A stretch of 64,000 nt of DNA, taken from NCBI GenBank assembly GCA_950097015.1, contig CATNEN010000030.1, forward strand, positions 1,907,001-1,971,000. The letters are read 5' to 3'. Shown here in pieces: positions 1 to 11,656 of the stretch. The DNA comes from Macrostomum hystrix (taxonomy: Eukaryota; Platyhelminthes; Macrostomidae). The position numbers and the translations under genes are program-made. Under the pieces are notes generated by a model. It saw nothing but the letters and a program-made list of their open reading frames with translations. It did not search any database and had not been told where the DNA came from. Numbering within the stretch: position 1 is the stretch's first letter; every line of letters starts with the position of its first letter.

Positions 1-387
1 GATTATAAAACTGTTCTTCTATACACAAATACTCGTAGTTATGGGCGATTCACAAAATGGGGCAACAACAGAAGTTGCATGCTGTTATCATGTAACTCGT
101 ATTTAATCATTGCTTGCTGGCTTCGGCGTCTCAGGTGTGCGGCGTGCAAAATTAACGACTTTAAATAATATACAAAAAGCAAAATAGCTGCTTGTTTCGG
201 ATCGGCAAAAAATAGAAAATAATTAACTATCTTCCCTTCCGATCACAGCCGGACAACAATGTCTATAAGCCAACGGGTTATCAACACAACGCAAAGTGAT
301 TTGTTAAAAAAATTATTAATTAAATAATTTGATTTCTTTCGTGACTCTACCTGCCACGCCGCTGGTGCCAGTTTAGGCTAACTGATG
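1..387. other. AT-rich DNA, no gene seen
   Basis: I see no coding exon, RNA gene or repeat that I can support here. The sequence is AT-rich with stops in all frames. Confidence 0.5.
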
Positions 388-504
388 GCACAGGTGCTGG
401 CACAGGTGCTGGCACCGGTGGCGGCACAGGCACAGCTGAGCCTCGGTGCTTATATTCGGCTGCAGCTTTTCCGCCTGTGCCAGCACCTGTGCCAGCACCT
501 GTGC
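388..504. repeat. Perfect 28-bp inverted repeat (long hairpin)
   Basis: Bases 388-415 are the exact reverse complement of 477-504. The arms are built from a 12-bp tandem motif (GCACAGGTGCTG), and the loop is 61 bases. Pairing continues inside the arms through GGCGG and CCGCC. A + strand frame through the second arm reads a Pro-Val-Ala run and then poly-Gln, so the region could be an exon, but I found no convincing splice sites or start. A structured noncoding RNA is the alternative. Confidence 0.75.
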
Positions 505-3500
505 AGCAGCAACAGCAGCAGGAGCAACAACTGGCACATTGGGGCGAGCAGCCGGCCGCCACGCCGGCACTGCTGCCTGGTGGCTGCAGCAGCAGCAGAG
601 GTGGCAGGCGGGCATTCTTGGGAATCGCCGGGTGGAAGCTTTAGCAGCAGCAGTCAGGAGCATTTGGTTAAAGAGGCAGAGGATGTTAGACACTTTTTAA
701 GTCAATCTTTTTAAAAAATTCTAGAATGCCCCCAGCGCCATCGAAGGCGTTTTACCTCGGCTTCCTTCGTTGAGCATTGTGATTTGAAAGCGAGTTGTAC
801 TGACTAGACAGCCACATCTGACTCGCGCGGACTGCTTAATCCGATTGGTCGAAGATCGTGTTTGAGGTTTTAACTCTTGGAAATATTTTCAGACAAATAA
901 CTGTGAGCCACTGACTGCGCTCAATGTTGACTGCTCACAGTGAGGCTAACAGATTATAGAGCGGTCGAGCTCGGAGCTCGGAGGCAAGGGGGGGTGCAGA
1001 GCATGTGGGTCGAGTGCGGGATCTAATAATGAAATTTCGGGGTTGGCGGGGTGTGCTACGCTCGCCTGTGCAGCATCCTCAGCCAACCGCATCCGACTGC
1101 AGCTCTCATTGGACAATGGGCCTGGCCCAGGTAAGCCTTGCTGTTTGCAGCCTAGTCTGAGTCGCTCATAGTCTGAGCACAGTATAATGAGCTACCTGAT
1201 AGGTGATGACAAAAAATCTGCACTAAATAGTGACTTCAGCTAAAAGATAAGTTAAAAACACTATTGCATTTATTACTTTTGTGGCTGTTGTGTTACCTGT
1301 CAAGATTTGTTTGCCTTTTTATGCAAAAACGAATTTACTGTAATGCCCTGCACGATTTAAACGTCTCAAGTTGGAGCTCATTTATTTAATTGACCCCTTC
1401 ATAATGCCTCTTGGAGGTGTGATATAAGTTCAACTTAAAACTTTTCACCTAAACTTAACAATATATAGTTGTTTGGTTAGAGTCAGAAAAATATAAAATT
1501 ACGCAAAACGTTTGCTAGTATAATATTAATAATAAGTTACATAATTTAATTACATCATTATCAATTTAATTAATTTGGTTCATAAAGTAAATTATGTTTT
1601 TTTTAAAGCACAAAAAATATTTTTATCAGTCTTCCTCATTTTAATGGTTCCGGAGAAGAGAACGACTGTTTTGTTCATTTCATTAAAATTGAGAATAAAT
1701 ATTAAAATACCGAAATCCAAAGTGCCAGAAACATTCAGAGAGTTTATATATACAAAGTACGGACAACGAAACGAACAACGAAACGTTGTTCAGATTTCCG
1801 AAACGTTAGCTGAAGTTATAAACAGTTTAAATACAGATTACTAATTTTTTCCATTTCACATTCCAAAATATTTAGTTTGTTCAAGACGAAAGTAAAAATA
1901 CAAAAAAGCTTATTAAATCAAATCAACCTCAAGCATACGAATTTACTTTTACTTTTCTGCTTCTGATTTTAAACGCAAGCATGGTCAAATATGAAAATGA
2001 TATGTTTAAACAGTTTAAACAGAACTTTAAACGCAGATTTGTGTTCTTGCAAAACTGTTCAGAATTTAAGTTACCTACCCCTTTTCCCTTGGGTGCGGAA
2101 TTTCTTCGCTGTTATGTGGACTATCGATCAAAAAGCATTTGTATCACAACAAAAAAGATTCTTATGTAACGGATTTCTAGATTTTTTTAGCTTACTAGCT
2201 GCTACGTCAAAATTTCTACAGTTTTTCAGCTGCTCTGCGTCGGACCTTCCAATTTTACATGAATTAATTCCAGATCAGCGTTTTAATTCAAATATATTTG
2301 GGTTCATTGTCAACTTGGTTAATAATAGTTAAAAACAATAAAACAATTAAATAGTTATCTTTTTCATTTATATAAACATAATTGCCCTTTAAGGAGACCT
2401 TCAGTCGGTTTATGATAAATTGAAATGTTTGATTTTGTTTAATCTCCTTGCTAATACCGGTGTGCTGAAAGGTTGATGTGTATTTTGCGAAATGTTGGGC
2501 ACTGGTGCGTTGCTGCCAGTCGAATGAGCTTTTATTTAAATATTTCAGAGAACTTTTCTTATTTGTTTATTAGGGACTTTTTATGTAAACCATTTTCAAA
2601 AGTATGAATTTACGCATGTACATGCGGGCACATGCATGCTGACAATGACATCTCTAGAATACTGGAATATAGAATATATTATTCTTGATGTGCTTGCATG
2701 CAGACTTACTTCTTTCAGTTGTTGCCGTATGTGTCTTACTTCCCGATAAAAAAATATGCTATGCATAGACGACACACCCGATAGGCTAAAAAACGCATTA
2801 CTTTTAAGTGAATTGGGATATGTGTATTACATTATAGCTATACTTTTTGTTGTATCACCCGAAGGTAATTGCAGCTAGCTTGTAAACTACTTTAATTTTT
2901 TGCGCAAAGACGTTCCGATATACATACCTTAAGTTATGCATGTTAACTGTGTTAAAGTAATCGTTTCAATGCGTATGCGTATTAGGGATTGTGTCATTGC
3001 AAATTTTTATGAAAGCAACTATTTTCTGTGCTACTTAAAGTTGTATTCGCTTCTGATTTGACCTTGATATTTTCGTAGGCACAGAGGATAAATGCTCACA
3101 CTAACATATTTTAAAGGCCTATAATTACAATAGGCTTGCAGTACTGGAGTACTGCTCCCCTCTGAGTACGCGTGTGCAAAAACGTTTGCAATGAAGCCAG
3201 AATCTCAACTGTCGCATGGAAGCGTGAAGTGTTTGCATAAATAATTACAAGGCAAGAAGAGAGAAACCTTTACCCGGCAGGAAATTTAGCGACAAGTAGT
3301 TGCATAGCAAAGCCAGGGGTTGGTGATTTGGCTGAGAGCGCACGGGAGAGAGACAGAAACTGGCAATCCAAAGTACACTGGAAGCAAAGCCGTCTCTCTC
3401 AAGCAAATTATCCTGCGAAGCCCAGAGTTTCCTGAGCACGCTCTGCCCCACGTCAGCGAATGGAGGGTGGGCGATGACACCAGGTGAGAGATTTATGCGC

Positions 3501-3803
3501 ACTCAGTCTGCATCGGCGGGGGTTTGTTGACTGCGTAACCCTGGTGAGCAGGGGCTGCCCCAACCCGACAGTACAGTGACTGTTGGATAGAGCGATTCCT
3601 TCTGTTTTGGTTGCGTTATGACAACCAACAGGCCGCCACATGCACAGTTAACAAGCTGGCAATGGGACCGGGCAATCGACTGCTCGGCGAAGATTGCTGG
3701 CGAAGAACGCAATTTCACAAGTTTCAAGAACGACAGCGAAGACTTGACAGGTTGCCGTACAGCTGGTCAAGCATCGATGTCGCCGCTTCAACTGCCGCCT
3801 TGA
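505..3803. other. Upstream region, no firm gene
   Basis: Mostly AT-rich noncoding sequence. A GC-rich stretch at about 960-1131 ends in a good donor (CCCAG followed by GTAAGC at 1132) and has an ATG five codons before it. It could be a 5' exon of the leishmanolysin-like gene downstream, which is unproven. A GC-richer stretch at 3480-3800 leads into the first coding exon of that gene. The small open frames between 1.5 and 2.4 kb look like chance. Confidence 0.4.
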
Positions 3804-6800
3804 ATGGCTGCCAGGCTGCCGACGCCGCTGCAGCCGACACAAGCGCCGCCGCCTCCCATACCGGTGCCACTCAGTGTGGCACAGGTGCTGCCCCTGCTGC
3901 TATGCCTGTGCTGCTGCATCCGTCTGGCTGCACCGTTGACAGAAGCCAACTGGCCGCCACTGAAGATGCACAAGGACTTCACAAATGTCACCGCTGGGCT
4001 CACCTATGAACAGGATGTCCTGCTCAGGGAGACAGTCCGAGTGGCAGTGGCCCGTCTTGAATCGTTGCTGAAAGGTTTGTGGCTTAATTTAGCACTTGCT
4101 TGCAGTCGTGGGCAGAATATCGTTAAAGAGATGTCAACGAATGAAAATATTTATTTCGTTCATACTCATGGGTTCGCAGAATAGAACGACAAAACGTTTT
4201 ATTAAACAATAAAAATGAAAAAAATATTTTTATGAGGGCTGTGGGCAATGGCACATCATTTGGTGACACTGGACCCGCAGCCAGCCAGAAGGCAATTCTG
4301 CCCATTCCGCTGACTCATGAGCACACACGCACACCTTATTTGTACACAGGCACAAGGGTGTGTACATCTGCCCTGACGTTCTCATCAGGGCAGATGTCTC
4401 ACAAGGCTCACTAAGCCTTGCCTTTAAAGGCATAAATAACACGACAAGCCCCTAACCTTCTCTCCGCGACACGCCACAAATGAATTTGGCGGTTTAAGTG
4501 CGAGAGGCAAACGCGTTAGGGTTAGGGTTGGACCTCTGCCACGCAACCTCCACGATAGTGTTTCTTTCCCAAAGATCATTCTAATTTCATGTTTCATGCT
4601 AATTCGTTTCTCATGTGTCCGCATTGAAATTGTCTCCGAGTTGTGATAGTACTGTTTTTTAATTCTACAAGAGGTTGTAGCCTAGTGGTTAGGGCGTCGG
4701 ACTCACGACTTGAAGGTCGGGGGTTCGATTCCGAATCCACTGAAAAAAATTGTGTCCTTTAGCAAGACACTTAACTCTGCAGTGCTTCAGTTCACCCAGC
4801 TGTTTAATGGGTACCAGCATTAGCTGGGATAATTGAAGGTGGGTGTGGCGTCCCCCCAGTCCATGGACTTAACAGCTGTACGCAGCCTTCAGATGCGCCG
4901 CGCAATAGCTGCAGGCTGTGCTGTCGGCTGCACATTTAGCCCAATTGGGGCAGGTGTAATAAATTATTCTTAGTTATTATTATTATTATTATTAATTCTA
5001 AACAAGAATGTTCTTGTAATCTCTATTCTTCAATACCTCAGAAATCTCTCCTAACTTGCGAAAAGTACTTCTACGATATAAAATCGTATAAAATATCTGA
5101 GCTTCTTTAAATATCAACATTTGATGTATAGCTTTGATTAAAAAATCTTAGTTTATCATTTTCAAATTAATGACCAATTTTTAAATTCACGGTGTTTAAA
5201 ATTTAGAAACGATATGCTCAAACAGGCTTTCAATTAAACAAGTTATAACTTTTTAACGATATCCCCCACTAGCAGAACAATTCTGGCCATTTTAATCAAT
5301 TAATTTGTTTTTCTTTTATAGTGGTCGATTTGAACCCTGGGCAAAGATTGAGACTGAACAGGTCTCGCTCCTACTGCTTCAAAGTGGCTGGAGACAGACA
5401 AGTGCGGCCAGGCTAACTCGACCTACATGAGCACTGGCGAGTTGTGCTCTTCGGACTCAACGTTTCGTGTAAGAATATATTATCAAATTTCAACCCACAT
5501 TAGTCATTTACTGTTTAAACTAAGCTATAACTCATTGCGATTTCAGATCCCAGAGGAATACCTATCTGAAGTTTCGATCTACAATGGCTCGCAGGTGGTG
5601 CCTGAAAACTGCTGGCAAGGGCGCTCAAACTGGCGCCAATTTCATCCTATTCGTGAGCCTTCAGCAAAGCAGCAGTTTTTGCATCGCATCTAATGTAAGA
5701 ATATTAATTTATAATGAAATTGCGACACAAACTTATTCAAATTATCTTTCAATCAACTCAGCCAACGCAGGTAGTCGCGGCCACATGCTCACAACAATGG
5801 ATGGTCCGTCGGCCATTGGCGGGACTGCTTCGCGTTTGCCCACAGCTGATCAGCTCGGAGCTGGCGTCTCGGCACGGTCGACTCCTGCAGCTAATTCTGG
5901 CCGGGCTAGTTCGCATGCTCGGCTTTTCCACCAACCTCATGGCCGACTACCAGCGTCTTTTGAAGTCGCCTTCGAGTCCAATGGCTGCTAATGATGAATG
6001 GGAACTGTTGCAGGAGAGCAGCATTCTCGCTAGACAACATGGCCTCACTTTTGTGCGCTCTCCGGCAGTTCGCAGGTTTGCGGAGCGCCACTTCAACTGC
6101 AGTGTGGGCCTGCCGTTGGCCCCCGGGCGTGGAGCAGATGCCTGGGACCCTGTCTTCATGTTTCCGTCAGTCCTCTCGGCAGTCCCAGCTTCGCCAGGTG
6201 TATCTGGGCTTGACGAAGGCACGCTAGCACTTTTAGAGGACTCTGGGTGGTACATTGTGAACTACTCTCTGGCTAACAGATTTGCTTGGGGTAAACAAGC
6301 TGGTTGCGGGTTCTCAACAAACTGCTCAACAACTGAATCGGCACATCCGAGCCCAATGTTCTGTTCAGCTGCCGACCTACTGCCGAGTGCTCTGAAGCCG
6401 GACTTCTCACACAGGTCTGCGGGGTCCTGCGATCGCATTGCTGGCACAAACTGCAGCACGATTTTGCCTCAGGACAGTGAATTGTGCAAATTTGATGGCA
6501 ACTTTCGCAGCCTGCAGCTGATTAATGCAGCCAGCAATGAGACACAGTGCTTATCAGTAGAATGCCCATCTAAAGCTGATGCAAGCAGCGCCAGTTATGT
6601 AGTAACTCGAAACAAACTCCGAGCTGTCTGTCCGGCAAATGCTTCGGCTGTTGATTTCGGCGATGGCGTCCAGCTGCTCTGCGTCCACATCAGCCTCGTC
6701 TGCCCGGCCCAGTCGTCTGTGCTGGACCTCCTGGCAGGGTTTTCCTGGCCGCAGAGTATTAGCAATGCCAGCACTACCACCACCATGGAATATCACAATG

Positions 6801-8981
6801 GAATCAGCACGCGCGGAGGCCTGGCCAGCAGCGCCGACACCGCATCTCAAGGCCCAGTTGCTAGCAGGTCTGGCGCTAGCACGGGCACCACAACATCCAC
6901 TAGCAGCCCTAGTGCACGCACAAGAGCTGTCAGCAACGAACTTTCTACGTCCGCTACAACGGTTCCAATGTCTTCCATTCAAACAACGCCGAGTAAGTTT
7001 TCAACAGATGTGCCAATATTTATCAGCCATCCCGAAGCCTTATTTTTGAATATCTTAACAATTTTCTCGAGCCTCGGAACTTCAGGTCATCCCCAATTCC
7101 CCTTTTTCGATCATATTTTGCAGCTGTACAGGATCATTCAGTGAGACAAAAAATTCCTCCGATGAAAAGGAGTCTACTAGCGACACCTTTGAATCAGAGC
7201 TGTAAGCGTCAAATAGGTCGGAAACGGAAATTCCATTGACTAAATGCAGCTTTTGGTGAAGGAAAATATTCACTTAATGCGAAAAATTCTTTGTTTTGTT
7301 ACGCAAGCTAAATAAAATAACTATGAGAAAGCACTAACTACGAGTCACCTGCACTCAATATATATTTGATGCTTTAAATTGTTGTGATTTCAGTTCGCGG
7401 TGCATGCAGCGAAAGATTGCTCAAGCCGCATAATCTCAAGGGCCATTAGGAATTGAAGGACGGGAAGCTATGTTTCTTTAAAAAAGTTTAGGAGGCTTGC
7501 AGCTTTTCGCCAAAAAATAGACTTTTTCACATTCAAATTTTAAGAAGCAGTTCCAATGCTTTTATTTTGATATAACTAACCTAGCTCTAACGAATTTAGA
7601 AAAAACCTAGTTTTAAAGTGGTTTTGTTGCTTCAGGAGCTTAATGAATATTTAATTTGTGTAGAAAAAAGTAAGAATTGCCAACCACCGTCGTGTTTTCG
7701 TTGAAAACCAGCCCGCTGAAGGTTTTCTAAGAAACTTAGTTTCCCGTCCAATTCCTTAAGTGGTCCTTGCATAAACTTCAGTGGTTAAGTTTAACTTTCT
7801 ACGCATAGTGTGTACTCTAGCAACTAAATGGTTTTATGTGAACTAATTCTATTAGCAGTAATTGCTAACTAAACATGTTTTATAGTGCATGTTAAAAGGC
7901 ACATGAAAACACGTATGTAGCTCGTAGATTGCAAATTTAATTGACATAGTTAACCCGTTTCATCTAAAATTATCCAAGTTAAATTATGGTTTGATCGCAG
8001 ATGCGCCAGCAAGATTCACGATCCGCTTTGAAAAAATGGAATACTTTCAACTGGTCAACAAGGACCTGATGCAGGAGTTCAAGGCGTCACTGCAGAAGGT
8101 CCTGGCGGACGCTTTTAGCATTTCTATCGATTTCATTTCAATTATCGACGTGAAGCCCGGTTCTGTGATTGCAATATTTGAAAACTCTGATCCCAATGGT
8201 GAGCAATAATGTGTCAATTCAAGTAGACTTTGCAAAGCCTTAACTCGTACTCATTGAATTGCTTGGTTAAGTTAACTCTGTAAAAACCCCATGTCCACTC
8301 ACTCAGCTGATGCACCCACCAAGCTGGCGTTGATTAAGGCCAAAGTGGATACCGGAGCAGTTGTCGTGAGAGTTGACGGTATCGAATACTCAGCAACATC
8401 GGTTAAGTAAGTTATGCCATTTAGTTTTGTAGACTCATTAGAACCTTTTCAAAGCTGGTTACCTACTGTTCATGTGGTTCTCTCGTTTTCAATTTTAAAA
8501 GCATATACGCAATCGATTCGATACATTTGGCATGCCTTCAACTCCGCACTAAAGCTACAGTCACGGCAACGACGGGCTGAGCTTTCCGCTGATGGAGGTG
8601 GTCATCGGCTCGGTGGTCGGCGGCCTCCTGCTAATCGGTTTCATCCTAGTGATAGCCCTGGTGACAATGAAGCACAAGCTCAACCGACCGAGGATGCAAG
8701 TTCGGCCGCGCAGTGAGGACATATCGCCAAGCAGCTCGGCGCAGACTTCTCGCCAGTGCTCGGCCGCGACCTCTGGCATAGTTCAACTAGCCGTCCTTGG
8801 TAGCTACAGCGCCGCTCCGTCGGCTCGCGCTGTTGCTGATGTTGAGTCGACATTCAACGGCGGTCGTCGAGGCAAAGGCGGTCGCGGAGGCCGCGGAAGT
8901 GGCGCCGGAGTTGAACGAGGCATTTCAGCTGGTAGCGTAGGCTTACAGTTTAGCGACTCTGCTTTGTACTTTGAAGCCTAA
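3804..8981 (+). CDS. Leishmanolysin-like (M8) ectoprotein without zinc ligands; SEA-like domain, TM helix
   Basis: Seven exons, phases consistent: 3804-4074, 5322-5468, 5547-5694, 5771-6992, 8001-8198, 8307-8406, 8561-8981; about 830 residues. The start gives a hydrophobic Leu/Cys-rich signal sequence. Exons 2-4 follow the M8 fold: IPEEYL, GANFILFVS, AATC, RPLAG, LGFS, HFNC, a LEDSGWY motif and WGKQAGC, with many cysteines. Active M8 enzymes have HExxH just before LGFS; here the residues are AGLVR. The third zinc His (SHW in the family) reads DAW. It is therefore predicted to be inactive as a metalloprotease. A Ser/Thr-rich stalk follows, then a SEA-like segment (DVKPGSVIAIF), a TM helix (VVGGLLLIGFILVIALV) and a cytoplasmic tail with RG repeats. 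Exons 2 and 3 each need a one-base frame change, so it may be a pseudogene. The first intron holds two SINEs. Confidence 0.8.
4225..4533 (-). mobile_element. tRNA-derived SINE, family 2, reverse copy
   Basis: Reverse-complement copy of the element best seen at 30628-30965. It shares AACGCGTTTGCCTC, the GGGGCTTGTCGTG region and the GGCAGATGTACACAC region. The Pol III B-box segment is partly deleted. It lies in intron 1 of the leishmanolysin-like gene. Confidence 0.7.
4673..4991 (+). mobile_element. tRNA-derived SINE, family 1, full copy with target-site duplication
   Basis: The head is tRNA-like: GTAGCCTAGTGGTTAGGGCG supplies the A box and GGTTCGATTCC the B box. A core with AGCAAGACACTTAACTCTGC follows, then a tail ending in ATT repeats. 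Flanks repeat TTAATTCTA plus CAAGA at 4659-4672 and 4992-5007 (two extra bases on the right), as expected for target-primed retroposition. Other copies: 18381-19767, 61919-62062 and a short head at about 58425. Confidence 0.85.
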
Positions 8982-10368
8982 TGAAAATTCGTGCTCTTAG
9001 TTTTTTAATCAGCATGTCCTTGCTACCTACTAAAAGTAGAAACAGCAGAAAATGTTGCGAAAAGTGTTAACGGTTAAAAATCGTTTCTGGATACTTGATT
9101 CCTAGACATGGGCAAGATCATTCAAGAAGAAATGTGTTGAATGAAATCTAGGCTAGAAAATTCCTAACGAAGACAGGGACATGCATGTATTGCGCTTTTC
9201 TTAATCGGCCGTTTTTTCCCCCATCCTGTTTTCACATACTTTAAGTAGTAACAACCAAAAGGCCTTTTGAACCGAAAGTCCGACATTTTGTGAGCATTTA
9301 TTTGAGTCCTCGTTTTGATTCCTTTGTCTGTTTACCTGATACAAATTATCTTTTTGGCATTCTTAAACCGCGCTCAAGAAATTGAATCCAGCCTTTTTAC
9401 ATGTGTATACGAAAGCGGTGTCCTTTATAGACTATTTGACCGATACACTCAATTTAGTTCCACGGAAAGGAAGGCAGTTCTCGCTTTGGGAAAGTACTTG
9501 AAGATTTTCAGCAGCTTTTGCTGGAAATTTGTCCCACATACATACACCAACTATGTGGGAATAAAAGCAGCAGATAATATGCTCGCATGACAACGGAACT
9601 CGCCCCTTCCATCGAGTAATTGATCTCACAGTGCATGCACCACGCCTTATATCGTCAGGCGGGACATAGGCCTTGTATTTCGGATCATTATAATTGACAA
9701 ATATATTTCCGTGGCCCTTTTTGCGTTGTGTTCAGCCATGAAAGTTGTAAAAAGTAAAAATAATTTTTTTTCACAGGATATTTTTATGTATTTTTTACTA
9801 TATTCTCATGCATTATTATGATTTTAACCTTATTTCACTATTTTACTTGGTATCGGACGAATTTAATTCGATTAAGTTACGATTACTAAGTTACGATTAC
9901 TTAAATTTAAACTATACGAGCAAGGCTTCTTTGAAAAATTATTGTAAGGAGTCAGAATAGCAAGTCGTATAAGGATTGAACAAAGGCGAATGGATTTCCT
10001 AGGCAATAGCGAATAATCAGCAAGTGCAGTGTCTATATTTTGACATCGGCTCCCCAGAAAACAAAGCAGCCACCTGAGTGCTGGACTTGGTAAGTGGCCG
10101 TAGGATCAGAAGTGCTCCTGCAGATCATCGTGTGTCTTATCATTGCCTCCAAACTCTATACGACGTTAAACAGCAGGGTTGACCACGAAGCGCGACTCAC
10201 CTCACATTGCAGAGTTTAAAGCAGGTGATAACTGTGTGTGATAATCGCCCCCTGGAGCGATACCACCGCAGTTTAGCAAACATATTCGAGACTCCGTTGT
10301 AGCAATTCCAACGAAAGATACACAAATTGAATCCCTGATCGATCTATTATATATAAAAGCATAGTGAC
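8982..10368. other. 3' flank of the leishmanolysin-like gene and intergenic DNA
   Basis: AT-rich, no gene seen. An AATAAA at 9560-9565 is a possible polyadenylation signal for the preceding gene. Nothing else supportable up to the mariner at 10371. Confidence 0.4.
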
Positions 10369-10370
10369 TA

Positions 10371-11654
10371 CGAGGGGCACTAAAAAAGTTTGGAGCCTGA
10401 CCAAGATCTTATAGTGGCAAAGTGCTGCAGAAACTTCAGGCTCTAAAGGCGGCACATGTTAATAGTCGATTGCCAACTGTTCAGAATTCACTGCATTCCC
10501 TAAGTCGCACTGCACCATTATATTTCCAGCACCCCATGGCATTTTCTCAAGAACTGAATCTTGAGCACAGGGCAGTGATCAAATTTCTGATTCTGAAGGG
10601 CTCAAAGCCTGCTGAAATTCAAAGCCGCATGGCTGGTGTGTACGCTGACGCTTCCCCCTCATACGCCACCATCAAGCGCCGGGCAGCCGAGTTTAAGCGT
10701 GGCTGCGACTCGCTCGAAGATGACCCCCGATGTGGACGACCCCAGACTACTGTCACTGCCGACAACATCCAGCGCATCCAGGCTCTGGTTGACAGTGACC
10801 GGCGATAGTCAGGGAACTTGTGGCAGACACAGGACTCTCTGACCCGCAAGTCATTGAGATCCTGCACCAGCATCTTCATCTGTCCAAGGTTTCTCTGCCA
10901 GATGGATCCCACGAATCTTGACAAGGGACCAAAAGACCGCACGGGTGCAGTACTCAAAGCTTGTCCTGGACTCCTACGATCCGGACCCTACCAACTTACT
11001 GTCCTGCTGCGTGACCGGGGATGAGACGTGGATCCATCACCACGATCCTGAGTCCAAGCAGGAGTCCAAGCAGTGGCTGCCAGTTGGTTCACCTGCACCA
11101 CTGAAGGCACGGACTGCATGCAGTGCGGGCAAAATTATGCTGACCGTCTTCTGGGATGCCAAGGGCCCGCTGCTGCTGGACTTTCAACCGCACAAGCAGA
11201 CAGTCACAGGCGCCTATACTACGCTGACCTTATCGCCCGTCTGCGCGATGCAATCAAGGAAAATAGGCGAGGGATGCTGAGCAGTGGTGTTGTGCTGCTG
11301 CTCGACAACGCACCGGACCACACCAGCAGGATTGCCAAGGCTGCTGTCAGTGTCGCAGGGTTCCGAGAGCTACCGCACCCGGTCTATTCACCGGACCTGG
11401 CCCCGAGCGACTTCCACCTGTTTTCACATCTCAAGCGGGCGCTTCATGGACAGCGATTTGGCACTGATGACGCGCTGAAGGATGCTGCAACTGCTTGGTT
11501 TGAGGGCTGCTCGGTGCAATTCTTCCAGAGTGGCATTGAGGCGCTGCGATCAAGATGTCATAAGTGCATCTTGGTTGGGGGAGACTATGTTGAGAAAAGC
11601 TGATCTCACTTTGCCCATATCTCCTCTCTTTCAGTCCTTTAATAGTGCCCCTCG
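10371..11654 (+). mobile_element. Mariner element with TA duplication and short TIRs
   Basis: The ends are inverted copies of CGAGGGGCACTA, flanked on both sides by TA (10369-10370 and 11655-11656). The 1284-bp length is typical of mariner. It contains a disrupted transposase. Confidence 0.9.
10536..11603 (+). pseudogene. Mariner transposase, frameshifted
   Basis: Resembles mariner/SETMAR-type transposases. An N-terminal helix-turn-helix pair (LNLEHRAVIKFLILKG onward) is followed by a DD34D catalytic domain: GDETWIHHH, LLLDNAPDHTS and YSPDLAPSDFHLF. The frame changes at least three times: near 10805, where a TAG follows DSDRR; near 10895; and near 11215. A short in-frame duplication (ESKQ twice) lies after the first catalytic motif. 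No single protein can be made, so this is a dead copy; the terminal repeats could still be bound by a related transposase. Confidence 0.9.
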
Positions 11655-11656
11655 TA

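Noticed and set aside
4516..4530. Telomere-like TTAGGGTTAGGG
   Set aside because: Only about two units, within a SINE copy; chance or local slippage.
4673..4745. Functional tRNA gene
   Set aside because: A and B boxes are present, but the sequence continues into a SINE body with target-site duplication and does not close into a standard cloverleaf by eye.
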